A stretch of DNA of 64,000 bases from an uncultured SAR86 cluster bacterium (lineage in GTDB: Bacteria > Pseudomonadota > Gammaproteobacteria > Magnimaribacterales > D2472), in assembly GCA_902602595.1 (NCBI GenBank), contig CACKRJ010000001.1, positions 282,522 to 346,521 on the forward strand. Reading direction: 5' to 3'. Under the pieces are notes generated by a model. That model was given only the letters and a program-made list of their open reading frames with translations, was not told the DNA's origin and searched no databases. Each line of letters begins with the position of its first letter. Position 1 is the first letter of the stretch. This document shows positions 1 through 8,292 of this stretch, piece after piece. The position numbers and the translations under genes are program-made.

Positions 1-18
1 TATAAGTTTTAATTTTTA

Positions 19-52
19 ATATCAGTCCTGCGATTAATTGCAGGACTGATAT
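19..52. repeat. Perfect 13-bp inverted repeat downstream of the thiolase operon
   Basis: Positions 19-31 (ATATCAGTCCTGC) and 40-52 are exact reverse complements separated by an 8-nt loop. It lies about 50 bp beyond the stop of the minus-strand thiolase gene. Neither strand has a run of T after the stem, so it is not a textbook intrinsic terminator. It could be a transcript 3'-end stabiliser, a Rho-associated hairpin or a protein-binding site. Confidence 0.5.
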
Positions 53-101
53 CCGCCTAATTACTTGTATGAAAGTCTTTATGGCAGAGTATTTAATTCA
101 T

Positions 102-1301
102 CTATACTCTCTCAATTAATATGGCAGTTCCAGCTCCGGCTGCTCCACTAGTTGCAACTATCCCCATTCTTAAATCTTGTCGTTCTAATTCATCAATCAA
201 TGTTGACATCATAATTGAGCCAGTTGCTCCCATGGGGTGGCCGAGGGCAATGCATCCACCATTAACATTGAGTTTCGCCTTGTCTATATTTAATTCTCTC
301 TGACAATGAATCAATGTTGAAGCAAAAGCTTCATGTATTTCAAATATATCTACATCAGATACTTTTAAATTATTTTGGGTAAGTATTTTTTGTGTAGCTA
401 GCATACAACCAGATAAGACTAGCAAAGGATCATCGTTAACAGTAACAACGGAAATAATTTTTGCCCGCGCTTTTTTTCCATTTTCTTGAAGTTCCTTATT
501 TGAAAGCAATGTCATAGAAGCTGCATCTGCCATCGCGGGAGAATTACCTGCAGTATGAACATGTGCAATAGCTTCTAAATTAGGAAAATAATTTAACTGA
601 GCTTGATCTACAACCTCCTCTCCTAATTTTTGAAAACTTGGATCTAATGAAGATAAACTCTCAATGGTTGTTTCTGGTCTTATACATTCATCCAGAATAC
701 ATTTAATTGAATGCTGTTCATCTATAACTGGGATAATAGATTTAAAGTGGTTGTTTTTTTGAGCATTTAGTGCTCTTTTTTGTGATTCCAGTGCTTGTAA
801 ATCAACTTCTTTTCTTGAAATATTATAAAGGCTAGCTATTAAATCAGCGCCACTACCCATCAGAAATATTCTTGCTTGAGAAGCTAAAGCTACATCATTC
901 CAGATTGCGGCTTCATCAGATAGCATTGGAACCCTTGACATCATTTCAATACCGCCAGCAATGATATTTTCAGCTTGCTGAGATTGAATTTTTAAATATC
1001 CCAAATTAATTGCATCTAAACTTGAGGAACAAAACCTATTAACTGTAAGACCTGAAATTGAATCAGGGAAACCAGAAAACATAGCTGAACTTTTAGCGAT
1101 ATTACCTGCTTGCTCTCCGAACTGAGTCACGCAACCCAAAATAACTTCGTTAATTTTTTCTAAGTTAAAAAATTTTTTATGCTCAATGTCTTTGTATAAA
1201 ACATCTAACAAATCGTATGGACGTAATTTACTAAGACTACCTTTTTTGTTTCCACGAGCTCTTGGTGTTCTTATCGAATCAACAATAAATACAGGGTTCA
1301 T
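102..1301 (-). CDS. Thiolase (acetyl-CoA C-acyltransferase family), C-terminal catalytic Cys not found
   Basis: A 399-residue protein of normal thiolase length. Thiolases cleave 3-ketoacyl-CoA with CoA, or condense acyl-CoAs, in the cytoplasm. The acyl-accepting cysteine is visible as C91 in NRFCSSS. HEAF begins at H323, as in FadI/trifunctional-beta types, and the GHP histidine is H355. The glycine-rich C-terminal motif, which normally carries the second catalytic cysteine (CxG, or TAC in FadI), reads TSGAAGAG at 384-391 with no cysteine. It is the last gene of a three-gene minus-strand set, 4 bp after the carotenoid-oxygenase-like gene. That suggests it works on the same carbon skeleton, but the substrate is unknown. 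Confidence 0.88.
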   Translation of the reverse strand: MNPVFIVDSIRTPRARGNKKGSLSKLRPYDLLDVLYKDIEHKKFFNLEKINEVILGCVTQFGEQAGNIAKSSAMFSGFPDSISGLTVNRFCSSSLDAINLGYLKIQSQQAENIIAGGIEMMSRVPMLSDEAAIWNDVALASQARIFLMGSGADLIASLYNISRKEVDLQALESQKRALNAQKNNHFKSIIPVIDEQHSIKCILDECIRPETTIESLSSLDPSFQKLGEEVVDQAQLNYFPNLEAIAHVHTAGNSPAMADAASMTLLSNKELQENGKKARAKIISVVTVNDDPLLVLSGCMLATQKILTQNNLKVSDVDIFEIHEAFASTLIHCQRELNIDKAKLNVNGGCIALGHPMGATGSIMMSTLIDELERQDLRMGIVATSGAAGAGTAILIERV

Positions 1302-1305
1302 CTAA

Positions 1306-2769
1306 TTATGTTTTTAGATTACTTTTTTGAGCCCATGTTGCATGAGTGCCTGAACAAACTTGATGGGGTAATGGAATTTCACAAATAGGTCCAATTTCTA
1401 TATTTTTTGCATCAAACATTAAGCATGAAGAAGTTTTTTCTTTTACATCATTGCTAATAGTTATTAAGTAGCCATCATCTTCATTATTAGAATTAGAAGC
1501 TGTGCTCTGAGCAAAGCTGACTTCACTAATAAATATATGCTCTGGAAAGGCATATTTACTAATAGAGTTCTTTTTATGATCATGCTTAGTAATACCGTCA
1601 AAAGTAAAATGGCCTTTTGTTGGAATCATACTGTAGGTATATCGATGTTCAATTCCGGCAATCTCTTGATTAATTACTCCAAACTCTATAGTTTCGTCAC
1701 AAATATCTTCCTCTGAAGTTACTCCTGTTTTTAAATTAAATTTCCATCTATGCAATCTAGGTTTTATCAATGAAAAATCCAAAAATGCCATCATTCTCTC
1801 TAAACCAGGAGGAGCATCAACATAATTATCAGGCCATGGATGCTCTTGATAATATCCTTCTAAAATTAAGTCATCTCCAACTTCATAAGCATTATTAAAA
1901 TGCAAGACATATGTTGGGTCTGCCTCAAACCATTTAATATCCTCTGGGTTACCATGCCTCGGTATTACTGCAAATCTAGATGGCAAGTCATGCAATCTGG
2001 TTGCATGGACTCCTTTTTTAAGCATCTCCTGATCCCAAAAAAGTGGTAAATCATTGAAGATTGAATAATTTTTACTAAAAGCCATGTCATGAGGAAGTCT
2101 AGGGCCTGGAAGTTCAATTGGAACAAAATGTTTTAAGTTTTGGTTTTTATCAACAACACCATAATTTAAAAATGGTGCCTGTTTTGAATAATTGAAAAAA
2201 AGCAATTCACCAGTTAAAAGATCAACTTTTGGATGTGCAGATACTCCTCCAACTGGAACCCAAGATGCTTTTTTTTCAGTTTCTAATGTAAATGGATTAA
2301 GTTGATAGCCCTCACCACATTGATAGAAAGTTGTTAGAGGTTCCCCAGCATGAACAATAATATCAGTTGAGGAAGAATCTTTAATGCCCCCTTGAGCACC
2401 CCAGCCCGGTAATAATGAAGAGCCTGTCCTCTCCATTAATCCAGCCCACATTGACTTTCCCATCTCTTGCTCAACCAGAAAACCCTCGGTTTTTACAAAT
2501 TTATTTACGTAGTTTGCTTTTCCATGATCAAAATTAATTGAATGGATCATTGCGTCTCCATCAAAGGGATGAAAACGTCCTATAGGTTCATGTACTTGAT
2601 TTTCTGTATTTCTGAAGTAAGCTCCGGCGATATCCTCAGGGATATCACCAATTGATTGTAAATCTGTTACCTCATATTCATCATAATTTGGAACCCAGGC
2701 ATCTTTCATGTATGGATGATCCGTGGTTTTAATTGAAGAATTAATAGTATTTGTTTTTTTAATTTCCAT
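1306..2769 (-). CDS. Carotenoid oxygenase (RPE65/CCD superfamily)
   Basis: A 487-residue non-haem iron dioxygenase of the family that splits C=C bonds in carotenoids, apocarotenoids, retinoids or stilbenes. The four iron-binding histidines are placed as expected for a seven-bladed propeller: H179 in AHPK, H227 in PHDM, H290 in HFNNAYE and H476 in HATW. A DDGYL motif lies near 431. It is not a Blh-type membrane beta-carotene dioxygenase, the enzyme that usually makes retinal for proteorhodopsin. It sits between the nitronate-monooxygenase-like gene (3 bp away) and a thiolase (4 bp away) in one operon. Substrate not determinable; an apocarotenoid or lignostilbene-like compound is the family expectation. 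Confidence 0.9.
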   Translation of the reverse strand: MEIKKTNTINSSIKTTDHPYMKDAWVPNYDEYEVTDLQSIGDIPEDIAGAYFRNTENQVHEPIGRFHPFDGDAMIHSINFDHGKANYVNKFVKTEGFLVEQEMGKSMWAGLMERTGSSLLPGWGAQGGIKDSSSTDIIVHAGEPLTTFYQCGEGYQLNPFTLETEKKASWVPVGGVSAHPKVDLLTGELLFFNYSKQAPFLNYGVVDKNQNLKHFVPIELPGPRLPHDMAFSKNYSIFNDLPLFWDQEMLKKGVHATRLHDLPSRFAVIPRHGNPEDIKWFEADPTYVLHFNNAYEVGDDLILEGYYQEHPWPDNYVDAPPGLERMMAFLDFSLIKPRLHRWKFNLKTGVTSEEDICDETIEFGVINQEIAGIEHRYTYSMIPTKGHFTFDGITKHDHKKNSISKYAFPEHIFISEVSFAQSTASNSNNEDDGYLITISNDVKEKTSSCLMFDAKNIEIGPICEIPLPHQVCSGTHATWAQKSNLKT

Positions 2770-2772
2770 GTA

Positions 2773-3675
2773 TTATCCGTCCAGAAACTCAGTTTCAAGT
2801 TCCTCAACTATCGATTCTACGCTTTCTATCCTTTTAATTAAACCAACTCCTTGCCCAGCTGACCATATATTTTTCCAAGCTTTTATCTTTTCCTGGGAAC
2901 CGGAGACATTGAAACCTTCATGATTTGATTCTAAATTATCAGGATCTAAGTTGTTTTTTATGATGCTATCTTTTAAGTAATATGCATCTGCTCCAGTAAA
3001 AAGATTTGTTAATCTTAGGTCCTCATAATTTGAATTAATGAGCATAGATTTATACTCATCAACTGCGTTGCTTTCTTTGGCAGAAATAAATCTTGTGCCC
3101 ATATAGCAAAGATCAGCATTTAATAATTTAGCTGCTTTAATATGATTTCCAGTAGAAATTGATCCAGCTAATACAATTAAGCCATCAAAAAACTCTCTAA
3201 CATATGCTGTAAATGAAAAAGGTGAAAGATGGCCGGTGTGTCCTCCTGCTCCATGACAGATAAGCGCCATACCATCTACATTCATCTCTGCGCAACGGCG
3301 CGCAAAATTAATATTATTAACATCTGCTATGACCTTGCCTCCATAACTATGAACGATTCCAATTACTCTTTCAGGGCTACCCAAAGCGGTAATTACAATT
3401 TCAGGTTGAAACTTCTTAATTAACTCTAACTCATCTTCAAATCGATCGTATGTTCTGTGGGTAATCATATTAAATGCCCATGGATTAGATGTGGAGTCAT
3501 TGATTTGCTGCATCCATTTTTCAAGCTCTTCAGTTGTTCTTGCATTAGGTCCTGGAAAGGAACCAATTAAACCTGCATTACTGCTGGCTATTACTAAATC
3601 TGGATTAGAGACAAGGAACATTGGAGCAACAATTACTGGTAATCGTAATTTATCAATGAACTTATAGTTTTTCAT
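2773..3675 (-). CDS. Nitronate monooxygenase / 2-nitropropane dioxygenase-like FMN oxidoreductase
   Basis: A 300-residue TIM-barrel flavoprotein. The N-terminus has the family's PVIVAPMF strand, and an HGAGGHTGH segment at 141-149 corresponds to the GGHxG flavin/active-site region. A GTRF motif follows near the expected phosphate-binding end of the barrel. Family members oxidise nitronates, but many paralogues in lipid-degradation clusters act on other substrates, including enoyl compounds. First gene of the minus-strand trio, divergent from the SCP2-type thiolase across a 103-bp promoter region. The specific reaction is not resolved by the sequence. Confidence 0.8.
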   Translation of the reverse strand: MKNYKFIDKLRLPVIVAPMFLVSNPDLVIASSNAGLIGSFPGPNARTTEELEKWMQQINDSTSNPWAFNMITHRTYDRFEDELELIKKFQPEIVITALGSPERVIGIVHSYGGKVIADVNNINFARRCAEMNVDGMALICHGAGGHTGHLSPFSFTAYVREFFDGLIVLAGSISTGNHIKAAKLLNADLCYMGTRFISAKESNAVDEYKSMLINSNYEDLRLTNLFTGADAYYLKDSIIKNNLDPDNLESNHEGFNVSGSQEKIKAWKNIWSAGQGVGLIKRIESVESIVEELETEFLDG

Positions 3676-3766
3676 TTGGTTAGTATCAAATTAATGAATT
3701 AGTTTAGTATAACTTTCCTATCTTTACTTGCTTGGGGATTTCTTTTCAATGTTACCCAATCGTGCA

Positions 3767-3772
3767 TATAAT
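3767..3772 (+). promoter_or_regulatory. Putative -10 box of a leaderless promoter for the SCP2-type thiolase
   Basis: A perfect TATAAT ends 6 nt before the ATG at 3779, so the predicted transcription start falls on or next to the start codon. The -35 candidate (TTTTCA, 3743-3748) is weak. AGGG at 3774-3777 is only one base from the ATG, too close to act as a Shine-Dalgarno. Confidence 0.5.
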
Positions 3773-3778
3773 TAGGGC

Positions 3779-5014
3779 ATGCAAAAAAGAGTTTACATAT
3801 TAGGGGGCTATCAATCTGACTTTGCCCAAAATTGGCATAGAAATGAATTTGATCTTTTGGATGTCTTCCAAGACACGATCCATCAAGGGTTAACGTCTGT
3901 TGATTTAGAGCCAAAAGACATTGATGTTGCACATGTTGGTAACTTCACTGCTGAATTATTTTGTAATCAAGGGCATTTAGGTGGTTTTTTTGTTTCTTCC
4001 CATCCAGATTTTTTTGGACTACCTTCGTCTAGACATGAAGCAGCCTGTGCTTCAGGCAGTATTGCGACTTTGGCAGCATGTGCAGAGATTGAGTCGGGTA
4101 GATACGAGCTAGCTGCAGTTTTGGGAATTGAGCAAATGAGGAACGTTCCGGGAGAGCAAGCTGCCCAGAATATTGGAGGTCCCGCAATGCGATCTGGGTT
4201 TGAATGCCAAGATGTTCAATATCCATGGCCTCATATGTTCAGCGAACTAACCAGTGAATACGATAAAAGATATGGCATCAATGAAGATCATCTCTCAAAA
4301 ATTTCAGAAATAAACTTTAGCAATGCTAAAAAAAACCCTAACTCTCAAACCAGAGGGTGGACCTTTGAATCAGATACTTTTACCAGACTAGATCATGCAA
4401 ACCCTGTAATTGAGGGTCGAACTAGAAAAATGGATTGTGGTCAGGTAACCGATGGTGCAGCTATTATTTTCCTAGCAAGCGAAAACAAGGCTAAAGAATA
4501 TGCAAATGCTAGATCATTAGATATTAATTCAATCCCATATATTAAAGGTTGGGGTCATCAAACGGGTCCTATTACATATCAAGAAAAAATTGATTTTAGT
4601 CAACATAAGGATTATGTCTTCCCACATGTCAAAAAAGCAATCGATGATGCTTTTTTAAGAGCAGGAATGGAAGGAGTGTCTGAGATAGATGGTATCGAAA
4701 CCCATGACTGTTTTACATCCACTGAATACATGGCAATTGATCATTTTGGTATTACAAAGCCAGGAGAGAGTTGGAAAGCTATTGAATCAGGTGAAATAGA
4801 GATTGGTGGAAAAATTCCAATCAATGCAAGCGGCGGTCTGATTGGTCTGGGCCATCCTGTGGGCGCAACTGGAGTTAGAATGCTGCTTGATTGCTATAAA
4901 CAATGCACTGATAGCGCTGGTGACTACCAAATCGATAATGCTAAAAATATATCAACCTTAAATATTGGTGGCAGCGCTACAACAATTGTTAGCTTTGTAG
5001 TTGGGACAGCTTAA
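3779..5014 (+). CDS. SCP2-type thiolase (SCP-x family acetyl-CoA acyltransferase)
   Basis: A 411-residue thiolase of the sterol-carrier-protein-x group. The nucleophile is C90 in AACASGS. The group's HDCF motif is at 309-312, supplying H309 and the second catalytic cysteine C311. GHP with H359 follows. The lack of a C-terminal CxG motif is normal for this group, unlike the thiolase at 102-1301. Family members cleave branched or bulky 3-ketoacyl-CoAs in sterol, isoprenoid and bile-acid side-chain degradation. It is divergent from the carotenoid-oxygenase operon and overlaps the acyl-CoA ligase tail to tail by 4 bp, which supports a shared catabolic theme. Confidence 0.88.
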   Translation: MQKRVYILGGYQSDFAQNWHRNEFDLLDVFQDTIHQGLTSVDLEPKDIDVAHVGNFTAELFCNQGHLGGFFVSSHPDFFGLPSSRHEAACASGSIATLAACAEIESGRYELAAVLGIEQMRNVPGEQAAQNIGGPAMRSGFECQDVQYPWPHMFSELTSEYDKRYGINEDHLSKISEINFSNAKKNPNSQTRGWTFESDTFTRLDHANPVIEGRTRKMDCGQVTDGAAIIFLASENKAKEYANARSLDINSIPYIKGWGHQTGPITYQEKIDFSQHKDYVFPHVKKAIDDAFLRAGMEGVSEIDGIETHDCFTSTEYMAIDHFGITKPGESWKAIESGEIEIGGKIPINASGGLIGLGHPVGATGVRMLLDCYKQCTDSAGDYQIDNAKNISTLNIGGSATTIVSFVVGTA

Positions 5015-6696
5015 TTAAATAAATCTTTTAATTCGCGTCTTAATACTTTTCCCACAGGGTTTTTTGGCAATACGTCAATCACTCTCAAGTCCTCTGGCAT
5101 TTTATATTTTGCAATTTGCTTATCTTTTAAAAAATCATTCACTTCATCCAAAGTTAATGTTTCACCTTCAGCAACCACTGCAACGACTCCTACTTTTTCT
5201 CCTAAGATCTCATCATCATAACCGGTTACAGCAACCTCAAGCATCTTAGGGTGAGAGCTCAGAAGATTGTCTAGCTCCTCTGGAGAAATATTCATACCAC
5301 CTCTAATAATAAGATCTTTGCATCTACCACAGAATTTATAATATTTTTTTTGGGTGTCGTCTGGAGAAATCTCAAATAAATCTCCGGTCCTAAAATACCC
5401 ATCTTCATCAAAAACCTCTTCGTTTGCATCGGGAGCATTCCAATAACCATCAAAAACAGTTGCTCCTGAAATTAGTAGCTCTCCAGGCTTTTCTGGCTCA
5501 AATATTTCTTCATTAGTTTCAACACTGACTAATTTTGTTTTTACCAACTTTGATACTGGATTGCTCCAATCTAACCCATCAACTCCAAAACGTGGGAAAT
5601 ATTTAGCTCTAAGACTGGGATCTTCAATTTCATTACGAGCACTCAGCAAAGATGCGCCTTCATTAGATCCAAAAATATTTTGAACCGTTAAATCATATTT
5701 CTTTTGAAAAGTTTCAACCATCCATTCTGATAATGGCGCTCCTCCACAACCTATGCATCTCAAGCTGCTTAAGTCTTGTTGGTCGAGAATAGCGGGGTTA
5801 TTTAAAAGCATATTCATAATTGCAGGAGGTGCAATTGTGTATTTAACACTCTCAGTAGAAATTTGTGTTAGAAAAACATTAAGATCAAACGGATGATGTT
5901 GAACAAGCTTTCCTTTGCATAGAAGCCAGTTAAACAAGAATCCTCCGATACTTGCCATATTAATCATTGGAAATGGATTAAGTAATGTATCGCCCTCTTC
6001 AGTTTCTGATACAAATGCAGCCGCTTTAGCCATTGGCAGCCAAAGGTTGTGACTTCGTGGAACACCTTTTGGAGTTCCAGTAGTTCCTGAGGTCCAGCAA
6101 ATTGTAAAAATATCGTCTGCTGTGATTGGGTTATCTTTTGCATGTAATTGCTGAGCTTCCATTATTCCAATTTCTGACTTTGATGCATTCAAATCAATGA
6201 ACCCATCGACTTCACCCAATGAAAATTTAAGCTCACTATTATTAAACACAGAGGAAAATTGTTTAGCATGATCTGTGCCGCTGAATGTTGCAATACTTAT
6301 AAATGCCTTTGGATTAGTTTCATGGATAATGTTGGTAATTTCGTATGCCCCATATTGCATTGGAATTGGAGAGCAAATTATTCCAAGTTTTGATAAAGCT
6401 AAATAAACTATAGGCAACTCTACAACATTGGGTAATTGAATAATGGCAATGTCATCCTTTCGAAGACCTTGTTCATAGAAAGTGGTTGCATAGCTTTCAA
6501 CAAGGCCATTTATTTCATTAAAAGACAATCTCTTAGGATCATCGCCTGTAATTACAAAACGATTTTCTGGATCAACTAAAGCTTCTTGATCGCCGCATGC
6601 GGATAGAGCCTCCTGAAATAGAGAGTACAATGTATCTTCTCCCCACCACCCTTTCTTAATGAAGTCTTCAATTCTTTTTTTATTTGTAAGTATCAT
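5011..6696 (-). CDS. Acyl-CoA synthetase / AMP-dependent ligase
   Basis: A 561-residue member of the ANL superfamily that activates a carboxylic acid through an acyl-adenylate to the CoA thioester. The P-loop-like motif TSGTTGTPKG is at 202-211, the FRTGD hinge/ribose motif lies in the C-terminal third, and the adenylation lysine is K550 in NPVGKVLRRE. There is no signal peptide, so it is cytosolic. It is convergent with the SCP2-type thiolase. Together the ligase, oxygenase and thiolases could form a route that activates and shortens an isoprenoid-type acid, which is inference. Substrate could equally be a medium- or long-chain fatty acid or an aromatic acid. Confidence 0.88.
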   Translation of the reverse strand: MILTNKKRIEDFIKKGWWGEDTLYSLFQEALSACGDQEALVDPENRFVITGDDPKRLSFNEINGLVESYATTFYEQGLRKDDIAIIQLPNVVELPIVYLALSKLGIICSPIPMQYGAYEITNIIHETNPKAFISIATFSGTDHAKQFSSVFNNSELKFSLGEVDGFIDLNASKSEIGIMEAQQLHAKDNPITADDIFTICWTSGTTGTPKGVPRSHNLWLPMAKAAAFVSETEEGDTLLNPFPMINMASIGGFLFNWLLCKGKLVQHHPFDLNVFLTQISTESVKYTIAPPAIMNMLLNNPAILDQQDLSSLRCIGCGGAPLSEWMVETFQKKYDLTVQNIFGSNEGASLLSARNEIEDPSLRAKYFPRFGVDGLDWSNPVSKLVKTKLVSVETNEEIFEPEKPGELLISGATVFDGYWNAPDANEEVFDEDGYFRTGDLFEISPDDTQKKYYKFCGRCKDLIIRGGMNISPEELDNLLSSHPKMLEVAVTGYDDEILGEKVGVVAVVAEGETLTLDEVNDFLKDKQIAKYKMPEDLRVIDVLPKNPVGKVLRRELKDLFN

Positions 6697-6781
6697 GTTG
6701 ATGTCTTTTTCATATTAAATATTAACTCTACAGAATTTTAAGTTTTCAGTAAAAAAAATATTTCATTCAATATTCATTTGA

Positions 6782-6787
6782 TATGAT
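6782..6787 (+). promoter_or_regulatory. Putative -10 box of a leaderless promoter for the PsiE-like gene
   Basis: TATGAT (5 of 6 matches to TATAAT) lies 6 nt before the ATG at 6794, and no Shine-Dalgarno is present between them. No convincing -35 is visible. Confidence 0.4.
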
Positions 6788-6793
6788 TATTCA

Positions 6794-7219
6794 ATGAATA
6801 AACAATCTAAATTTACAAAAAGTTTGCATTGGACAACCATTGCAAGTGAAAAGTTACTTCTAGCTATTATTGGCATTGCTACATGCATAGCTTCCGCTAT
6901 GTATATTTTTGATATGGTATTAGCTCAGGAAATTACACTACCTGATCTGTTCATGTTATTTATATATGTTGAAATAATCGGGATGGTTGGAGCTTTTTAC
7001 AGCACTAATAGAATTCCAGTTACTTTGCCAATCATTATTGCTATTACAGCACTTTGTAGACTGATCGTTATGCAAAGCAAAGAAATGGATGCGCTTGTTG
7101 TGCTTGGAGAAGCAGGAGCAATATTAGTTTTATCAATTGCTGCTTTTGTTATGAGCTTAAAAGATAAGGTTAGCCTAGAAAAGATAAAAGATTTAAGGGA
7201 TTCAGCATCCTCCAAATAG
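6794..7219 (+). CDS. PsiE-family (phosphate-starvation-inducible E) membrane protein
   Basis: A 141-residue inner-membrane protein with about four hydrophobic segments (roughly 20-40, 50-68, 74-90 and 102-122) and a charged C-terminal tail. Length and pattern fit the PsiE family, named from an E. coli phosphate-starvation gene of uncertain molecular role. It is divergent from the acyl-CoA ligase and followed after 41 bp by two very small genes. No Pho box was recognised upstream, so phosphate control is not supported here. Confidence 0.75.
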   Translation: MNKQSKFTKSLHWTTIASEKLLLAIIGIATCIASAMYIFDMVLAQEITLPDLFMLFIYVEIIGMVGAFYSTNRIPVTLPIIIAITALCRLIVMQSKEMDALVVLGEAGAILVLSIAAFVMSLKDKVSLEKIKDLRDSASSK

Positions 7220-7260
7220 CTTACTTCCCCTAGTTGAACAAAAGATAAGACATATAATAA

Positions 7261-7551
7261 ATGAAGCCCTTTAGCTTTAATCAAAGAGTTGAAAACCTTT
7301 ATAAATCTTATTTTTCATCTTACTCAAACATAAACATTGAGCTGAATGAAAAAAAAATTTCTATTCATATTATCGACGCCAACAATTTTGACTCTGCATC
7401 AATAGAACTTGTTAAATTTGAAGATTTTTATCAGATAACTTTTTGGGATGGTTACTCGCAATCTGAAATAATAGAGGCTTTTAATGACAAAGATTCTGCA
7501 AAAACATTGAAGCGTTTTATGAAAAAACTAAGAAAGATTCTTGAAAGATGA
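7261..7551 (+). CDS. Small hypothetical protein (96 aa)
   Basis: Function not recognised. It is acidic in the middle and basic at the C-terminus (KTLKRFMKKLRKILER), with no signal peptide or membrane segment, and reads like a small alpha/beta cytosolic domain with a basic helix at the end. Its stop overlaps the ATG of the next small gene (ATGA), so the two are probably translationally coupled. TATAAT at 7253-7258 is only 2 nt from the ATG and would exclude it if it were the -10, so the promoter may lie further upstream with psiE. Confidence 0.6.
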   Translation: MKPFSFNQRVENLYKSYFSSYSNINIELNEKKISIHIIDANNFDSASIELVKFEDFYQITFWDGYSQSEIIEAFNDKDSAKTLKRFMKKLRKILER

Positions 7552-7724
7552 GAAATTTAATTCGAAAAACATTTAAAAAGCTTTTCAAAGAGAGTCCTAG
7601 CAAATTATCTACTAAGGCACTTGAGCGAGCCAGCAATATGCAGAGGCCTAGAGCTGGAACGCCTCATGACTGGGAAGATTACGAAAAATATTTAAAAGAA
7701 TTTGAAAAAGAGCTTGATCAATAA
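7548..7724 (+). CDS. Very small hypothetical protein (58 aa), coupled to the upstream gene
   Basis: ATG at 7548 overlaps the stop of the 96-aa gene (ATGA), and the frame runs to TAA at 7722-7724. The N-terminal half is strongly basic (RNLIRKTFKKLFKE). The C-terminal half is acidic and rich in aromatic residues (HDWEDYEKYLKEFEKELD), with no membrane segment. The length, coupling and helix-like charge pattern argue for a real gene. Function unknown. It ends just before the convergent CIA30-domain gene. Confidence 0.55.
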   Translation: MRNLIRKTFKKLFKESPSKLSTKALERASNMQRPRAGTPHDWEDYEKYLKEFEKELDQ

Positions 7725-7725
7725 A

Positions 7726-8238
7726 TCAAGATGAAATCAAGTTAATCTCTTTGATCTCTAGGTCAACTTCAAAGTCTCTTCCATACCCAGCAATACTTAT
7801 ATCTCTGATATTTTTTGCTTTCATCGATGCAGCAGAAAATCCAGAGCTTCTTTTAAGGTCTTGAAATAATATTTCGAACTCTTGCCATTCATTTGTCACA
7901 TCAAATGACTTGCTAAAATATGACCAAGGAGGAACTTTTAATCCTTTAAGAGTAACGTGAATTTCATAAGTCTCGTTGTTTCCTTTGGCTTTAAATCTTA
8001 TTCCTTGAAAATTATTGCTGTTTAGATCAATTCTATTAGAGAGCCTTACAAATCCTCCATTATTATCAGTAGAAACATTTCCTTTCATCATAAAAACACC
8101 ATCTTTGTGCTTGATAATTAGCTCGGACACTCCACCCATTACTTGGTCAGTAATCCCTCTCCAGTCACCAGGATCATTAAGTGGCTTAGAAAATGAATTC
8201 ATAGATAAAAATATAAAGAAAACGATATATGGTTTCAT
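7726..8238 (-). CDS. CIA30 / NDUFAF1-domain protein with signal peptide
   Basis: A 170-residue protein with an N-terminal signal-like segment (about 1-17) followed by a single CIA30 domain. Visible hallmarks are DWRGITDQVMGGVS near 24-37, the NNGGFVRL strand and a C-terminal KNIRDISIAGYG stretch. In eukaryotes this jelly-roll domain belongs to a complex I assembly factor. Bacterial homologues are common but uncharacterised and may bind carbohydrates or quinone-related partners. The signal segment suggests a periplasmic location. It is convergent with the two small hypothetical genes, ending 1 bp after them. Confidence 0.78.
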   Translation of the reverse strand: MKPYIVFFIFLSMNSFSKPLNDPGDWRGITDQVMGGVSELIIKHKDGVFMMKGNVSTDNNGGFVRLSNRIDLNSNNFQGIRFKAKGNNETYEIHVTLKGLKVPPWSYFSKSFDVTNEWQEFEILFQDLKRSSGFSAASMKAKNIRDISIAGYGRDFEVDLEIKEINLISS

Positions 8239-8292
8239 AGTTTATTCGAGAATACTTTAATGGTTTTTAGATTAATTTATTTAAGAAAAAAA

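Noticed and set aside
121..303. Plus-strand ORF opposite the thiolase gene
   Set aside because: A shadow of the well-supported minus-strand thiolase; no start signal or family features.
1306..2769. Beta-carotene dioxygenase for proteorhodopsin retinal
   Set aside because: That enzyme (Blh) is a membrane protein of a different family; this protein is a soluble RPE65-type propeller, and no rhodopsin or crt genes are in the window.
7253..7258. TATAAT as -10 of a leaderless promoter for the 96-aa gene
   Set aside because: Only 2 nt from the ATG, so transcription would begin inside the gene, and there is no nearby downstream start.
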